Shown: positions 28,101 to 36,546 of the stretch, piece by piece | How positions within the stretch are numbered: position 1 is the stretch's first letter | Layout of the letters: each line of letters starts with the position of its first letter | The notes under the pieces: model-generated | What the model was told of the DNA's origin: nothing | Database searches by the model: none | What the model saw: the letters and a program-made list of their open reading frames with translations, nothing else | Origin: Nostoc sp. UHCC 0870 | GTDB taxonomy: Bacteria > Cyanobacteriota > Cyanobacteriia > Cyanobacteriales > Nostocaceae | Length of the DNA stretch: 64,000 nucleotides | Direction of reading: 5' to 3' | Assembly: GCF_022063185.1 (NCBI RefSeq) | Contig: NZ_CP091913.1 | Location: 1,426,001-1,490,000 of the forward strand | Made by a program: the position numbers and the translations under genes

Positions 28101-28958
28101 GAATAATCTACGATGATTAAATTTAACTCCTAATTCATCTTCTTTAGCTTTAGTTGTACCAGTCTCTAAAGAAACCCCTATAGAAACTGAAGCTAAATTA
28201 GCTCTAGAATTATTATAGAGCTTAATGGTATTATCCGCAGCATCAATTTGTTTATTCTCTAATCTACCTTTTGATTTATCATAATCTACAGTAATTTGAT
28301 TAGGGATATCACCTCTATCTAATCTGGGATTAAATAGAAAGAAAGTACCAATTACTCCATTATCTCCTACTCTGATTTCATAACGACAATCATTATAATC
28401 TTTAGTAGGAGTAAAGGTAAAAGAATATCTCTTCCATTCAGTAGTAAGTAATTGAGATTGAGAACCTACTGTTTCTTGAGTAGGGTTTATACTCTTCAGT
28501 AAACAAGTAATAATTAAATTAGGAACATTACCTTTAGCCCAAACACTAAAAGTATAATCTTGGTCATCTTTAATAATGCCAGCAGGGATAGCTGAATAAA
28601 TTAAATTAGTATTAGCATTAGCTGAAGTTCCATTATGGGTTAAACTAATACTGTAACCCGATTGAGAATTGGGAATATCTTCTGAAGTGGATAATGTTCC
28701 TACATTAGAACCATCTGTAAACCAAGCAGTAATTAGGTGAGATTCAGGGAGTAAGGAACCAGAGATACTAGAGTTAAGAAGACTATTAAAATCTTCTTCT
28801 GTTACCATTCCTTCTTTAACTTTAGAAATAGTAGACTTACCAGTTACTCCATCTTGAAAAACAGGGATATTAGCTTCTCCTTTTAGAGTTCCTACACTGG
28901 GTAAGCTACCTATTTTTTGAATAAAAATCTCATCACGAGATAAAATTAAATCTGCCAT
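25146..28958 (-). CDS. Large fibre/tailspike with GH26-like depolymerase
   Basis: A 1270-residue baseplate fibre. Order by eye: attachment region 1-75; CBM-like jelly roll about 80-225; GH26-like TIM barrel about 255-625; a second CBM-like jelly roll about 640-790; two related stretches (RIARTGNYTVPSSEKG near 800 and RIINRTSNYIVLSSDEG near 1080) separated by fibre shaft; and a Gly/Thr-rich end. In the barrel, ILHEFNNSS holds the candidate acid/base Glu361 and CISEGSV the candidate nucleophile Glu481, as in GH26. A beta-rich block of about 80 residues (489-571) appears inserted between them and the last strand (LAYYTWFFHNK). The likely role is cutting the extracellular polysaccharide sheath of the host filament during adsorption. 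Confidence 0.78.
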   Translation of the reverse strand: MADLILSRDEIFIQKIGSLPSVGTLKGEANIPVFQDGVTGKSTISKVKEGMVTEEDFNSLLNSSISGSLLPESHLITAWFTDGSNVGTLSTSEDIPNSQSGYSISLTHNGTSANANTNLIYSAIPAGIIKDDQDYTFSVWAKGNVPNLIITCLLKSINPTQETVGSQSQLLTTEWKRYSFTFTPTKDYNDCRYEIRVGDNGVIGTFFLFNPRLDRGDIPNQITVDYDKSKGRLENKQIDAADNTIKLYNNSRANLASVSIGVSLETGTTKAKEDELGVKFNHRRLFSNISAWVTDNPSILNSIKRHLLEDREVLYNCELKDPSGEANLSKIINGQFDTELTRMANTLAGLGKPIYLTILHEFNNSSVYSWALNYSGTNNTSNNPADFVPAYQYVVNLIRNIAPNVLFEWQVMPLWTTGSSSTNQNDYFDYYPGDDYVDLIGLSLYNVPGRSTLSDRSFRERIQNFYQQTTRFSRNPLCISEGSVLSSGYFYPISFTVNNGGSEYTNQTTLTINGDGTGASIFPIITSGVITGVDVVDGGINYTTATVVISDPGGGSGASITATPIILDKPQWVYNAFDALKDFPRLAYYTWFFHNKQNTTQFDYLDLNSPEEKRSFTEGYRLLTNRIVNDITSSNKIIRPNLLRNWTTTSNWVQSGSNQGTLGNSGIIPYDVTCTGQSLTLTHNGTPGLPNTNEIYQLLPFNSSRNNKPHSISFWAKSSVDGIIINCSTQQDLSPFGVSEPGKFKLTTFWKRYSVTLTHFWAGTFTNWRIKLGLGANLQACTIYLYGIKFEEGDFPTDYVDDISSLGQGNYLGTRIARTGNYTVPSSEKGSHYEITTSGGNAIITLPPANAGGSVSPLFYSFRKTASSVNNVIIQRVGSDNVLGASSYILIEPRETVTLMSNGSDSWFVVSRYIPSLTNVSGSIVDTNSDQTISGIKTFTNTNPLNLNSSSGQRSEIRWNNDSGLRRWVIFKTEDVETGDGQGSDLAFRAYNDAGNSLGDVIKLDRNTKRVELGGALVLSTTIYGDPGSLWRLNNVLQYKDGVSVTRTLLNAEDNLSNLTNTITAKTNLKTLTSRIINRTSNYIVLSSDEGTLFDCDATSGAFTMTLPSAASNPNVIYTFRKSDGSSNIVTISTTDNILGQSSYLLTTNREIITLVSNGGAWVVVSRDTPTVGTATATAGAATLSSRIGRVTTESLTTAAGGTYTLTITNSVVTSTSAITATITGGTNTTGVPVLLRAVPGSGTITVTIRNMDASAALNGNLVVSYSIVN

Positions 28959-28964
28959 ATTTTA

Positions 28965-29588
28965 TTAAATACCAATTATATTATTATCTTCAGTTCCTAA
29001 TACAGTGTCCTCAGACATACCAATCACTGTGAGGTCTTTGAAGTATTTATCCTCAAATTTAATCTGGGATTTACACCAGCAGGGTCCAAATAATCTATTT
29101 AACTTTTCTGTTAATTTAACTTTGTAGTTGCCAATATAAGCAGTAGGGAGGTAAATAGTATATTCCCAAGGTGTAGACCCTAAAATGTCACCTACTTGAG
29201 AGGTTCCTAGAATAAAGTCACCCTCACTTAAGATTACGTGCCTAATGCTAAAGCAATTTAATACAAGGGATAAGGTGTCTTGACTTCCCTTATTTGACCA
29301 GATGTATTGATAGGAATAAGTTAGTAATCTTCTTTTAGCTAAAGTAGTCCATCCCCTATCCCAGTACTCTCCTGTGAATCCACAAAGAGGGGCAAGAAAA
29401 TCTAACCAAATGGGGTCACAGGTTTGAGGATTAAGTTGCCTAGGAATATCATCAACTTTAGCTTTAGTTTCTGTTAATAATTCATCAAAGTGTATAGTTA
29501 GACAATCTGCAACTTTGTTTTCTTTATAAATCTCTGGGAGTCTACTATAAATAGGTCTATTTGAAGCCCAAGCTTCTTGAGTTTGCAT
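28965..29588 (-). CDS. Baseplate/tail protein I-like (P2 gpI)
   Basis: A 207-residue protein of the P2 gpI type that links baseplate wedge to fibres. SRLPEIYKENKVADCLTIHFD at the start (20 residues or fewer are diagnostic), LNPQTCDPIWLDFLAPLCG and YSYQYIWSNKG are typical. It lies between gpJ and the fibres, as in P2. Translation is tightly coupled, 2 bp after the gpJ gene. Confidence 0.8.
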   Translation of the reverse strand: MQTQEAWASNRPIYSRLPEIYKENKVADCLTIHFDELLTETKAKVDDIPRQLNPQTCDPIWLDFLAPLCGFTGEYWDRGWTTLAKRRLLTYSYQYIWSNKGSQDTLSLVLNCFSIRHVILSEGDFILGTSQVGDILGSTPWEYTIYLPTAYIGNYKVKLTEKLNRLFGPCWCKSQIKFEDKYFKDLTVIGMSEDTVLGTEDNNIIGI

Positions 29589-29590
29589 AT

Positions 29591-30772
29591 TTAATATTCA
29601 CCCCCAAAAACTTCTGACTCGCCAGCCCCAAAGACAGTTTCATAAACTGAACCATCTTCATCTACCAGTTTTATAAATAAACTATAAGGTGTAGGGAGTG
29701 TATACCCATTTACTATAGGTATATTTAGAGGCTGTCCATTTAAGGATAGGAATTGAATATCTTTTATAGCCCCAGTTAACCTTAATTGGTACTCTACCTC
29801 ATTAAGAATAATGTCTTGACCAACTGGATAGGTAGATGGATTTAAGTAGCCTTGATAAGCTTCCCAGAGGTCACTCATAGCTTCTTCTACATCTAAACCA
29901 GGGGTTACTTTAGCTATCAGTTCAGCACTAATATTAAGTAATTCCATAGGGCTAGCATATAGCTGAGTTCCTAATTGAATTCTTGAAAGTAAGCTATTTC
30001 TAATTTCTGAAGTTTGAGCTAAATTAGCTGGTTCTTGGTTAGCGTTTAGAAGGAATAAATGAACTGCACCTAATTCCTCATTTATCTTATTTTGACCAAG
30101 TAAACCTATAGCTTTACATACAGAACCTTCTCCCATTAATTCTTCAGCAGCCTGTTCATAGTCATCTGCTGATACAAGGTTTCTAACTCTTAATTGAATC
30201 AATCCTCTATTAATAGCTGAGTCTACAGATTCTTCATCTGTGCCTCCAGTAGAGGGTTCAACATTAGTAACCTGGGATAGGAAAGTTAAGGGTTGAGTTA
30301 TACCTGTAATAGAGTAAGAGGGTAGGTTATAAATACTACCTACTTTCTCAGCAGTTGCGGTAACTGAACCTGAAGTTAAACCTGGGGGAATTTGTAAGGT
30401 AGCATCAGTATAAAATATATAATTACCTGACTCATCTGCTACTTCAAAACCTTCAGGGATAGTAAAAGCAATACCTTGAGGATTAGATAGGGTAAATGTT
30501 AAAGTAGTTTTTGCTTGAGTTCCTAGACTTCTAACAACTCCAGTTAATTTAAGAAAGTCAATTACTAGAGCTAGGGGTAATTTATTAACATAATAAAGAA
30601 ACTCTGCTGCCGCAAATGCTTGACCTTGAATTAAGGCAGCTACAGGAGAGTTTTCACTAAAATCATTTAATAGACCACCTGATTCATTGAAAACCCTAAG
30701 TTGAGCTTGTTCTAGGATGCTTTCTTCATTTTGTTCATCAATTAAAATTGACGGGATAAGTTCTTCAGCCAT
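29591..30772 (-). CDS. Baseplate J-like protein
   Basis: A 393-residue baseplate wedge protein (P2 gpJ / T4 gp6 family). Typical stretches: SPVAALIQGQAFAAAEFLYY, GTQAKTTLTFTLSNPQG, EGFEVADESGNYIFYTDAT, GSIYNLPSYSITGI and GGTDEESVDSAINRGLIQLR. It forms the wedge ring around the hub. It lies in order between gp25-like and gpI-like genes. Confidence 0.88.
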   Translation of the reverse strand: MAEELIPSILIDEQNEESILEQAQLRVFNESGGLLNDFSENSPVAALIQGQAFAAAEFLYYVNKLPLALVIDFLKLTGVVRSLGTQAKTTLTFTLSNPQGIAFTIPEGFEVADESGNYIFYTDATLQIPPGLTSGSVTATAEKVGSIYNLPSYSITGITQPLTFLSQVTNVEPSTGGTDEESVDSAINRGLIQLRVRNLVSADDYEQAAEELMGEGSVCKAIGLLGQNKINEELGAVHLFLLNANQEPANLAQTSEIRNSLLSRIQLGTQLYASPMELLNISAELIAKVTPGLDVEEAMSDLWEAYQGYLNPSTYPVGQDIILNEVEYQLRLTGAIKDIQFLSLNGQPLNIPIVNGYTLPTPYSLFIKLVDEDGSVYETVFGAGESEVFGGEY

Positions 30773-30785
30773 TTAAAAATCTCCA

Positions 30786-31118
30786 TCAAAGTGTAAGGCG
30801 GATTGTGGGTTGCTCTTCATCTTCAAAAAGCCAGTATATAGAAATCTCAGCCTCACCTTGGTCATTGATATTTCCAGTGACCTCTAGTTGAATTTCAGGA
30901 ACATATTGTTGTAAACCTGTTTTGATATTGGCTGCTATTAAAGTAATGTCAGATATAGTTTCAAAAAGGTAATCTTTTAGTCCGTACTGAGGTCTCATTA
31001 CTCTCTCACGTAACTCAGTTTGTAAGAAAGATAAAATGTGAGCTTTATAGAGATTTCCATCAGTAACAACAGAAAGATTTCCATTTACTATTTGTAAGGG
31101 AAAGTTTAAACCATTCAT
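30786..31118 (-). CDS. gp25-like baseplate wedge protein
   Basis: A 110-residue protein of the T4 gp25 / P2 gpW family: LSVVTDGNLYKAHILSFLQT, RERVMRPQYGLKDYLFE and the EPR-like core replaced here by MRPQYG. These proteins start wedge assembly and nucleate sheath polymerisation. The start codon ATG 31118 lies directly after a phage promoter-like TTGGACA/TATAT pair. The gene follows a 348-bp non-coding repeat region. Confidence 0.8.
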   Translation of the reverse strand: MNGLNFPLQIVNGNLSVVTDGNLYKAHILSFLQTELRERVMRPQYGLKDYLFETISDITLIAANIKTGLQQYVPEIQLEVTGNINDQGEAEISIYWLFEDEEQPTIRLTL

Positions 31119-31130
31119 ATAAATAATTAG

Positions 31131-31137
31131 TGTCCAA
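31131..31137 (-). promoter_or_regulatory. Phage promoter motif TTGGACA (family 2)
   Basis: TTGGACA on the minus strand is followed after about 9 bases by TATTTATAT, just in front of the gp25-like start. The same motif plus an A/T-rich hexamer recurs at 44660, 44706, 48045 and 51967. It is a candidate late promoter; function is inferred. Confidence 0.4.
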
Positions 31138-31163
31138 CATGAGGATTTAGAATATAGAAATCT

Positions 31164-31466
31164 AAACCTAAAGTTTCCTATAAGCCCTAACGGGCAATCA
31201 GAGAGAAAGGATTACTACATCCCTGGTTAAATGAGGGGGAATTAAGGGGCTGCTCTAGTGTAGGGGGCTAAATCAGGTTAACTAAAAACCTAAATTCATC
31301 CCTAGTTTCTCAAGGGGTGTGACAACCTTGTGTCTAGTTTATATATATAGGAAAAGGTTGTCACAGTAAACTTTACTCTATGATAACTTTACTTTTTAGT
31401 TTACTTTATCTATGGTAAACATTAGGTTAGGAGGTAGTAGGTTACTTCTTTCTGCTAGAGGGGCTC
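31164..31466. repeat. Dispersed phage repeat, copy A
   Basis: No gene fits in this 348-bp gap. Block 1 (31171-31217) contains GCCCTAACGGGC and GGATTACTACATCCCT. Block 2 (31318-31450) begins with a 12-bp perfect inverted repeat TGTGACAACCTT/AAGGTTGTCACA (loop 24) and then an A/T-rich stretch with GTTTAC-N10-GTAAAC. Both blocks recur in the same order at 50771-51020, and block 1 again at 54058-54120. The hairpin arms differ between A and B by a paired G-C to C-G swap, so pairing is conserved. Confidence 0.8.
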
Positions 31467-32198
31467 CTACCAACCCTTGTCTACCAGTACATCTCCATCA
31501 GAGTCTGTAGCCCCAACAACTGAGATTGCTTTACTATTAATATTCATAGTGCCAACATTCACGAAGTTCAGCCCATACCCCCCGCAGTCTATAGTTAGCA
31601 CTCCTCCACCCATTTCAGTAACACCAGTTGAGAATATTTTAATGAACCAAACCCCTGCTTTTAACATTACATATTGAGCAGCTTGTAAGGTTAATGCTTG
31701 AAGTGCATTCATTAATATATTCTGCTTAACTTCTAGTTTAAAATCCTCTTCAGAATTAAACTCAATATCCCCACCATTTGCGGTTATTTTACCCTCCACA
31801 GTCTTAGTATCATCCCCTTTGATAGTTAGCTCATTGTTACCAGGAATCTCTCTAGAACAGTCTTTTAGGGGGTCTTCTTTATCCCTTGGAGGATTGACAT
31901 CATTAGTTAAGGGAAGATACCACATATTTGTATCAAGCCCATCTACATAGAATATAAGAACAGTTTGTCCTATAGCTACAACAGGGTTATCACAATAAGG
32001 AGTTACATCAAGTCTTCTTACCCAATCTGACTGTATGCTGGGATTTGAAGGTAAGGCTACTTTAATTCTTCTTCTGTTTTGGTCATCAGCATTTTGCACA
32101 CAAACTGCAAGTGTGGGATAGGGAGACCTACCTGCTTGATCTAAAGCTACTTGATTTGCTCGTTGACTATTTAATAAGATTTCAAATATTTCTTTCAT
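31467..32198 (-). CDS. Baseplate spike (gpV/gp5-type OB-fold) protein
   Basis: A 243-residue spike protein. The N-terminal OB-fold reads GRSPYPTLAVCVQNADDQNR, IKVALPSNP, DWVRRLDVTPYCDNPVVAIG and VLIFYVDGLD. The C-terminal half is a repetitive beta structure (ELTIKGDDTKTVEGKITANG, MNINSKAISVVG), the needle that pierces the envelope. It sits directly after the hub gene (5-bp gap). No lysozyme domain is in the spike; lytic domains are in the hub instead. Confidence 0.83.
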   Translation of the reverse strand: MKEIFEILLNSQRANQVALDQAGRSPYPTLAVCVQNADDQNRRRIKVALPSNPSIQSDWVRRLDVTPYCDNPVVAIGQTVLIFYVDGLDTNMWYLPLTNDVNPPRDKEDPLKDCSREIPGNNELTIKGDDTKTVEGKITANGGDIEFNSEEDFKLEVKQNILMNALQALTLQAAQYVMLKAGVWFIKIFSTGVTEMGGGVLTIDCGGYGLNFVNVGTMNINSKAISVVGATDSDGDVLVDKGW

Positions 32199-32203
32199 AT
32201 AGT

Positions 32204-35200
32204 TTAAAGAATTGTACTCATTAAAGATGGAAGTTTTATAACAGAAGAAGGGTTAATCTTCCTACCATTTTTTAATACTTCCCAGTGTAGGTGAACTCCA
32301 TTACTGCCCCCACTATTACCCATAGTTCCTATTAGTTGACCTTGAGTAACCTGAGTATTATTTTCTATATTTATTTCACTTAAATGGGCATATATAGTTT
32401 GATAACCATTAGCATGAGTGATAGTAATATAATTACCAAATCCTCCCCCACAACCTCTGTTAATTTTATTATTTCCAGATGGGGAGAACTCACACCCAGA
32501 TTGATTTATAACTGCTGTACCTGATGCTGCTGCATAAATAGGAGTCCCTAACTTATTAGCAATATCTATACCATTATGGTTTCTCCCTCCTCTAGGTCCA
32601 AAAGGAGATGTATATATTCCTTTAGTTGGGAATATAAAACCAACTACCCCATAGAATCCAGCAACATTATCAAATACTTGTCTTACTGCTTTACCAACTG
32701 GATTATTGCTATCAGTTTTAATTTCACCATTATTAATATCAGCAGTATCTTTCTTATTTGCTATAGGACTATAGCAACTTAATTTAGTTGATAACTTACC
32801 ACCTTCATACTCATGGGTTATTGTATCCACTACCCAGAATCTGTCCAAGACAGTTGAGATACCTTCAGTCTTAAAAGGAGTATCAGGGTCAAGTGTTAAA
32901 GCTTCTGGAGTAGTAGGGAATTCAGCATTAGCTATAATACCCTTAATTCTGTCTTCATTAGCCTTTCTTTGGGAATCTGAGGCATTAGTATCTCCAGTAG
33001 TTTTAGGAGCAGGAAGGGGTAAAGGAGAGCCTGTAGTAGAGGCATCTAAACTATTACCTGTGCCTGTAACATTCTCTTTTCTCTTTTGTTTAATCTGCCC
33101 AGAGTCAGGGTCAATTTCAAACTTTCTTTCTCCAGTTGAATTGTTACTCCCTGGTTGAGAAGACCTAGCCCCACCTTTTGAGTCAGTAGAAGCTTGATGA
33201 GTAACTTCAAAGAAAGTCCCCATATTCTCCCCATATTGGAGAACAAATATTTGTTGATTAGGGTCAATACCTTTTCTAGGTTGAATGTATAAAGTTGCAC
33301 CTTTGGTATAAACTCTATAACCAATTCTTCTAGCTTCAATTAGTAAAGCCTCATAATCTGTCTGACTTCTCTGAGGGAAGTATTCATAGAGTGGACCATC
33401 TTCAGGCATCTCTAATTTCATCCCATAAGATGAGGTAATTTTCTCAGCTAACTTTTTAAAAGTAATCTTTTGATATGCTGTATTTTTAACTCTTTGAGTT
33501 AACACCCAAGAGGCAGATTGACCAGTAAACTCTAAAGCATGAGGTTCAAATAGAGAGTATCTTAGCCCTACATGAATGAAACTGGTAGCGGATATAGTCT
33601 TGCCCCCATAACCTAACTCAACAGTTATTTGAGCACCTGTTAGGGTTTTAGCAGCAGAGGTATTCTCAACTTGAGGGGACTTGGCACTATTCACAGAAGA
33701 GTTAGCTGCTTCATTACTAACAGCTACACCAGAGGTTACTGTAGTTAAGGCTGCTGCTGCTTTTTGGGCATAAGGTCTGAGAGCATTTCTTAAAGCTTGA
33801 TAGTTGTTAGTAGCTATAGCACTATCAATTAAATTAGTTAAAGTGCTATTTAAGGGGTCTAACTCTAGTAGTGTTATTCCTCTTGCTGGACCACCTAAAG
33901 ATTGCCTATGGTAAAAGGAGAATGTACCAAAACTTCTACCCAAAGCTACATCCATTACATTTAAAGAATTACCACTAGAATCATACTTACCTCCAGGGAT
34001 TACTCCTGATTTACCACCATTAGGGGTATCAAAGTGTAGTTCTAAAGCATAAGCCCCTGTGCTTTCTTTTAGCTGTTTAATTTGCTCATAGTAAGCTGTT
34101 CTAGCTGCATTTCCTCTGGCTGAAGGTAATGTAGGGGCATTAATAATAGTAAAACCAGCTTTAGTTAATTCTTCTTTAAATAACTCTACTGATATATCAT
34201 TAGCTACAAATTCCTTTATTCTGGATTCACCTTTATAAGTTACAGGAGAGACTCCACTTGTACCATTAGTTCCACCTCCTCCAGTAGTATCAGCAGCATG
34301 ACCAGGGAATACAATAATACTTTTAGTAGCCCCAACTTTAGGGGTAGGCCAGTCTCCTATTTTAAAAGTAATAAAATCAGTTAAAGTTTTCTGAGCTTTT
34401 TTAGTTAAGTCAGCAACAATTTGGCTCTTTGGTTGAGGGGTTTGGGAGGCAGTTGTAGATGAAGTAGTTGTACCTGTTTCTAACCATTCAATCTTTACAT
34501 TAAGTATTCCTGGGGGTTCCTCAGTTAAAGCTTTCCAAGCTCCAGGTGTTAAATCAATCTTTCTATCAGGATGAGGTCTAAGAGGTCTTGCTGCTCTTCC
34601 ATCAGAACCTAGTGCAAAAGGACCTGTAGTAACTACTGTAACAATGGTTGATTTTTGATTACTTAAATTAGTAACCCTCATTTTTGCATACTTATAATAA
34701 GTACGCCATTTCTCAGAGTCAGCAGCCCCTGCCACATAGTTAGGGTGAATCATTGCAGCATACTGACCATTGAAGTCTATTGTGTCCCCATATGCACCTA
34801 ATGTTCCTCCTTGAGTAGCTTCACCATACCCAAAAGTAGAGGCTATTGTTTTCTCGTATAAAACTTTACCAGAGTTAGAACCATCATCTACAGCAGAGTT
34901 AGTAACAGAACTAATTGTAGGGGTTTGTTCTTGGGTTTCTGGAGGAGCTTCTAAAGGAGTTAATCCTCCAACTGATTCAATATAGGCAATATATTTATCA
35001 GTCAACTTTTGCTCAGGGTCAAGAACAGTAAATCTACAGTTAGATTGAACTTTACCTTCCCCTAGGGTTACACTTACATTCTTTAAGCGTCCATCACCTA
35101 TTTCAAAGACATCAGCTTCCTTTGAACCTATACTACCTATAGTCACTTTGCAATAAGGGGAGAGTAAATCCTGACCAGGATTAGGATTCTGATTATTAAT

Positions 35201-35209
35201 ATTAGCCAT
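32204..35209 (-). CDS. Baseplate hub (gpD-like) with three cell-wall hydrolase domains
   Basis: A 1001-residue hub. The P2 gpD / late-control D fold is split: residues about 12-80, 525-665 and 765-815 (VTIGSIGSKEADVFEIGDGR; TFKKLAEKITSSYGMKLE; TITHEYEGGKLSTKL). Into it are inserted a double-psi beta-barrel like RlpA at about 118-243 (MRVTNLSNQKSTIVTVVTTG, GPF, RKIDLTPGAWKAL) and an amidase_3-like N-acetylmuramoyl-L-alanine amidase at about 294-490 (FPGHA with His304, LELHFD with His392, TLLEL with Glu449). The C-terminus is an M23/LytM endopeptidase, about 866-995 (H878xxxD882, AHLS, H973-L-H975). The set could cut glycan, stem amide and peptide cross-links during injection. Confidence 0.85.
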   Translation of the reverse strand: MANINNQNPNPGQDLLSPYCKVTIGSIGSKEADVFEIGDGRLKNVSVTLGEGKVQSNCRFTVLDPEQKLTDKYIAYIESVGGLTPLEAPPETQEQTPTISSVTNSAVDDGSNSGKVLYEKTIASTFGYGEATQGGTLGAYGDTIDFNGQYAAMIHPNYVAGAADSEKWRTYYKYAKMRVTNLSNQKSTIVTVVTTGPFALGSDGRAARPLRPHPDRKIDLTPGAWKALTEEPPGILNVKIEWLETGTTTSSTTASQTPQPKSQIVADLTKKAQKTLTDFITFKIGDWPTPKVGATKSIIVFPGHAADTTGGGGTNGTSGVSPVTYKGESRIKEFVANDISVELFKEELTKAGFTIINAPTLPSARGNAARTAYYEQIKQLKESTGAYALELHFDTPNGGKSGVIPGGKYDSSGNSLNVMDVALGRSFGTFSFYHRQSLGGPARGITLLELDPLNSTLTNLIDSAIATNNYQALRNALRPYAQKAAAALTTVTSGVAVSNEAANSSVNSAKSPQVENTSAAKTLTGAQITVELGYGGKTISATSFIHVGLRYSLFEPHALEFTGQSASWVLTQRVKNTAYQKITFKKLAEKITSSYGMKLEMPEDGPLYEYFPQRSQTDYEALLIEARRIGYRVYTKGATLYIQPRKGIDPNQQIFVLQYGENMGTFFEVTHQASTDSKGGARSSQPGSNNSTGERKFEIDPDSGQIKQKRKENVTGTGNSLDASTTGSPLPLPAPKTTGDTNASDSQRKANEDRIKGIIANAEFPTTPEALTLDPDTPFKTEGISTVLDRFWVVDTITHEYEGGKLSTKLSCYSPIANKKDTADINNGEIKTDSNNPVGKAVRQVFDNVAGFYGVVGFIFPTKGIYTSPFGPRGGRNHNGIDIANKLGTPIYAAASGTAVINQSGCEFSPSGNNKINRGCGGGFGNYITITHANGYQTIYAHLSEINIENNTQVTQGQLIGTMGNSGGSNGVHLHWEVLKNGRKINPSSVIKLPSLMSTIL

Positions 35210-35229
35210 AATTTATTCAATTTAGATAT

Positions 35230-35691
35230 TTATAAAATCCACGAAATAAGATTCCACGCTGGGGTGTCAGTATTATTATTTTCAATGTTAAGAGCTTTTC
35301 TTAATCTCTCTTCTTTAGTAGGAGTAGCTAGCCCTTTTGATAAAGAGGATAAGTCCAAGTCTTTTAATAATTGTTCCCTATCTTTATTATCAAAACCTAT
35401 AAGTTTACTTATTATTTTAGCTTCCCTAGAATCTAATATTTCTTTAACCCTAGTCTGGACAGTTTCATTAACACTTAATATACTTTCAGCCCCTAGATTC
35501 TTAAGTTTTCTTTCTGCGGTTTGCTTATTAGGAACTGTTAAGTTTTGACCTATTTCTAATGCTTTAAAAATATCTATATCATTAATAGTAGCTATATCTC
35601 TCCAGCCTGAAGAATCCCCTAATACTTCATAAGCAATTTTACTCAAGGAGTCCCCAACCTGAACATTTATTTTATTTGGAAGAATACTCAT
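35230..35691 (-). CDS. LysM baseplate protein
   Basis: A 153-residue protein whose first 55 residues are a LysM domain (INVQVGDSLSKIAYEVLGDS, IATINDIDIFKALEIGQNL). This is the T4 gp53 / P2 gpX type that binds peptidoglycan or joins hub and wedge. The start ATG overlaps the stop of the preceding gene as TAATG, so translation is coupled. Confidence 0.82.
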   Translation of the reverse strand: MSILPNKINVQVGDSLSKIAYEVLGDSSGWRDIATINDIDIFKALEIGQNLTVPNKQTAERKLKNLGAESILSVNETVQTRVKEILDSREAKIISKLIGFDNKDREQLLKDLDLSSLSKGLATPTKEERLRKALNIENNNTDTPAWNLISWIL

Positions 35692-36488
35692 TAGTTAACC
35701 TTCTTTAGTAAAGTTGTTTTGGAAGTATCAAGCTTCCCATCTTTGTAAGTTCCTACAGTTCCTAATACCCCACCTTTATCAGTAAAGATATTGATTACTC
35801 CCATAGTTGATTCTTGGGAATATATTGTTAATTTATATTTATTAGAGTTTACTGAATTACTGATATCATCTCTTAACTTCTTTCTATTCTGAATTAGCCA
35901 AGTTTTAGCCTTAGCAAGCCCTTCATCCTTTTGTCTGTCTGTTAGTACCTTTGATTTATTTAAGGCAGCTTGTAGACGATTCTCAGAGGACTCTATTTTA
36001 GCTTTATTAGGTAATTGACTCTCAGGTATTTCTAATAGGGTTAAATTAACTCTAGCTGATGCTACTTCTCCAGTAAGCCAAGATGTCTCAGTCCAGGAAA
36101 TATTAGTAATCACAGCAGGTCCAAAAGAATCAGTACCCCATTTAAAATAAACAGGAGAAGGTGTATATTGTCCCTTACTTGGGTCAGCCACCATTAAGGA
36201 TTGTAATCTCTGTAGTAATAATTTACAGGACTTACCTTGGTTGTAGGTTTCAAGTATTAGATTAGATAACCCAAGAGTTAAACCTGTGGTGTGTTTATAA
36301 TATTGAGAAGAAATAGAATTTAGTGCAGTAATCCCTTCATCATAATTAGCTGTTCTAGAAAAAGATTTCTGCTCAGGATTATATAAAAATGTGAAAACTG
36401 ATTTACTGTTTTCATCTACTAAGTAAGCATATATATCACTTACTTTATTGGCATTATTTAGCCCTTCAATAACTTTAGTATTAGGCAT
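35691..36488 (-). CDS. Tail tube initiator / CIS tube-like baseplate protein
   Basis: A 265-residue protein resembling the CIS tube / gp48-type proteins that cap the hub and start the tail tube: VFTFLYNPEQKSFSRTANYD, LTLGLSNLILETYNQGKSC, PSPVYFKWGTDSFGPAVITN, ISWTETSWLTGEVASARVNL. It lies between the tape measure and the LysM gene, the usual position. A long Lys-rich C-terminal region (about 170-265) is unassigned. Confidence 0.75.
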   Translation of the reverse strand: MPNTKVIEGLNNANKVSDIYAYLVDENSKSVFTFLYNPEQKSFSRTANYDEGITALNSISSQYYKHTTGLTLGLSNLILETYNQGKSCKLLLQRLQSLMVADPSKGQYTPSPVYFKWGTDSFGPAVITNISWTETSWLTGEVASARVNLTLLEIPESQLPNKAKIESSENRLQAALNKSKVLTDRQKDEGLAKAKTWLIQNRKKLRDDISNSVNSNKYKLTIYSQESTMGVINIFTDKGGVLGTVGTYKDGKLDTSKTTLLKKVN

Positions 36489-36500
36489 ATTTATTTAAAT

Positions 36501-36534
36501 AAAAAATAAGACCCCACTAGAAACTAGTAGGGTT
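36501..36534 (-). terminator. Rho-independent terminator after tape measure gene
   Basis: On the minus strand, AACCCTACTAG pairs with CTAGTGGGGT and is followed by a T-rich tail (TTATTTTTT). It lies in the 58-bp gap between the tape measure and the baseplate genes and may set the ratio of upstream to downstream transcripts. Confidence 0.7.
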
Positions 36535-36546
36535 AGAATTTATGTT

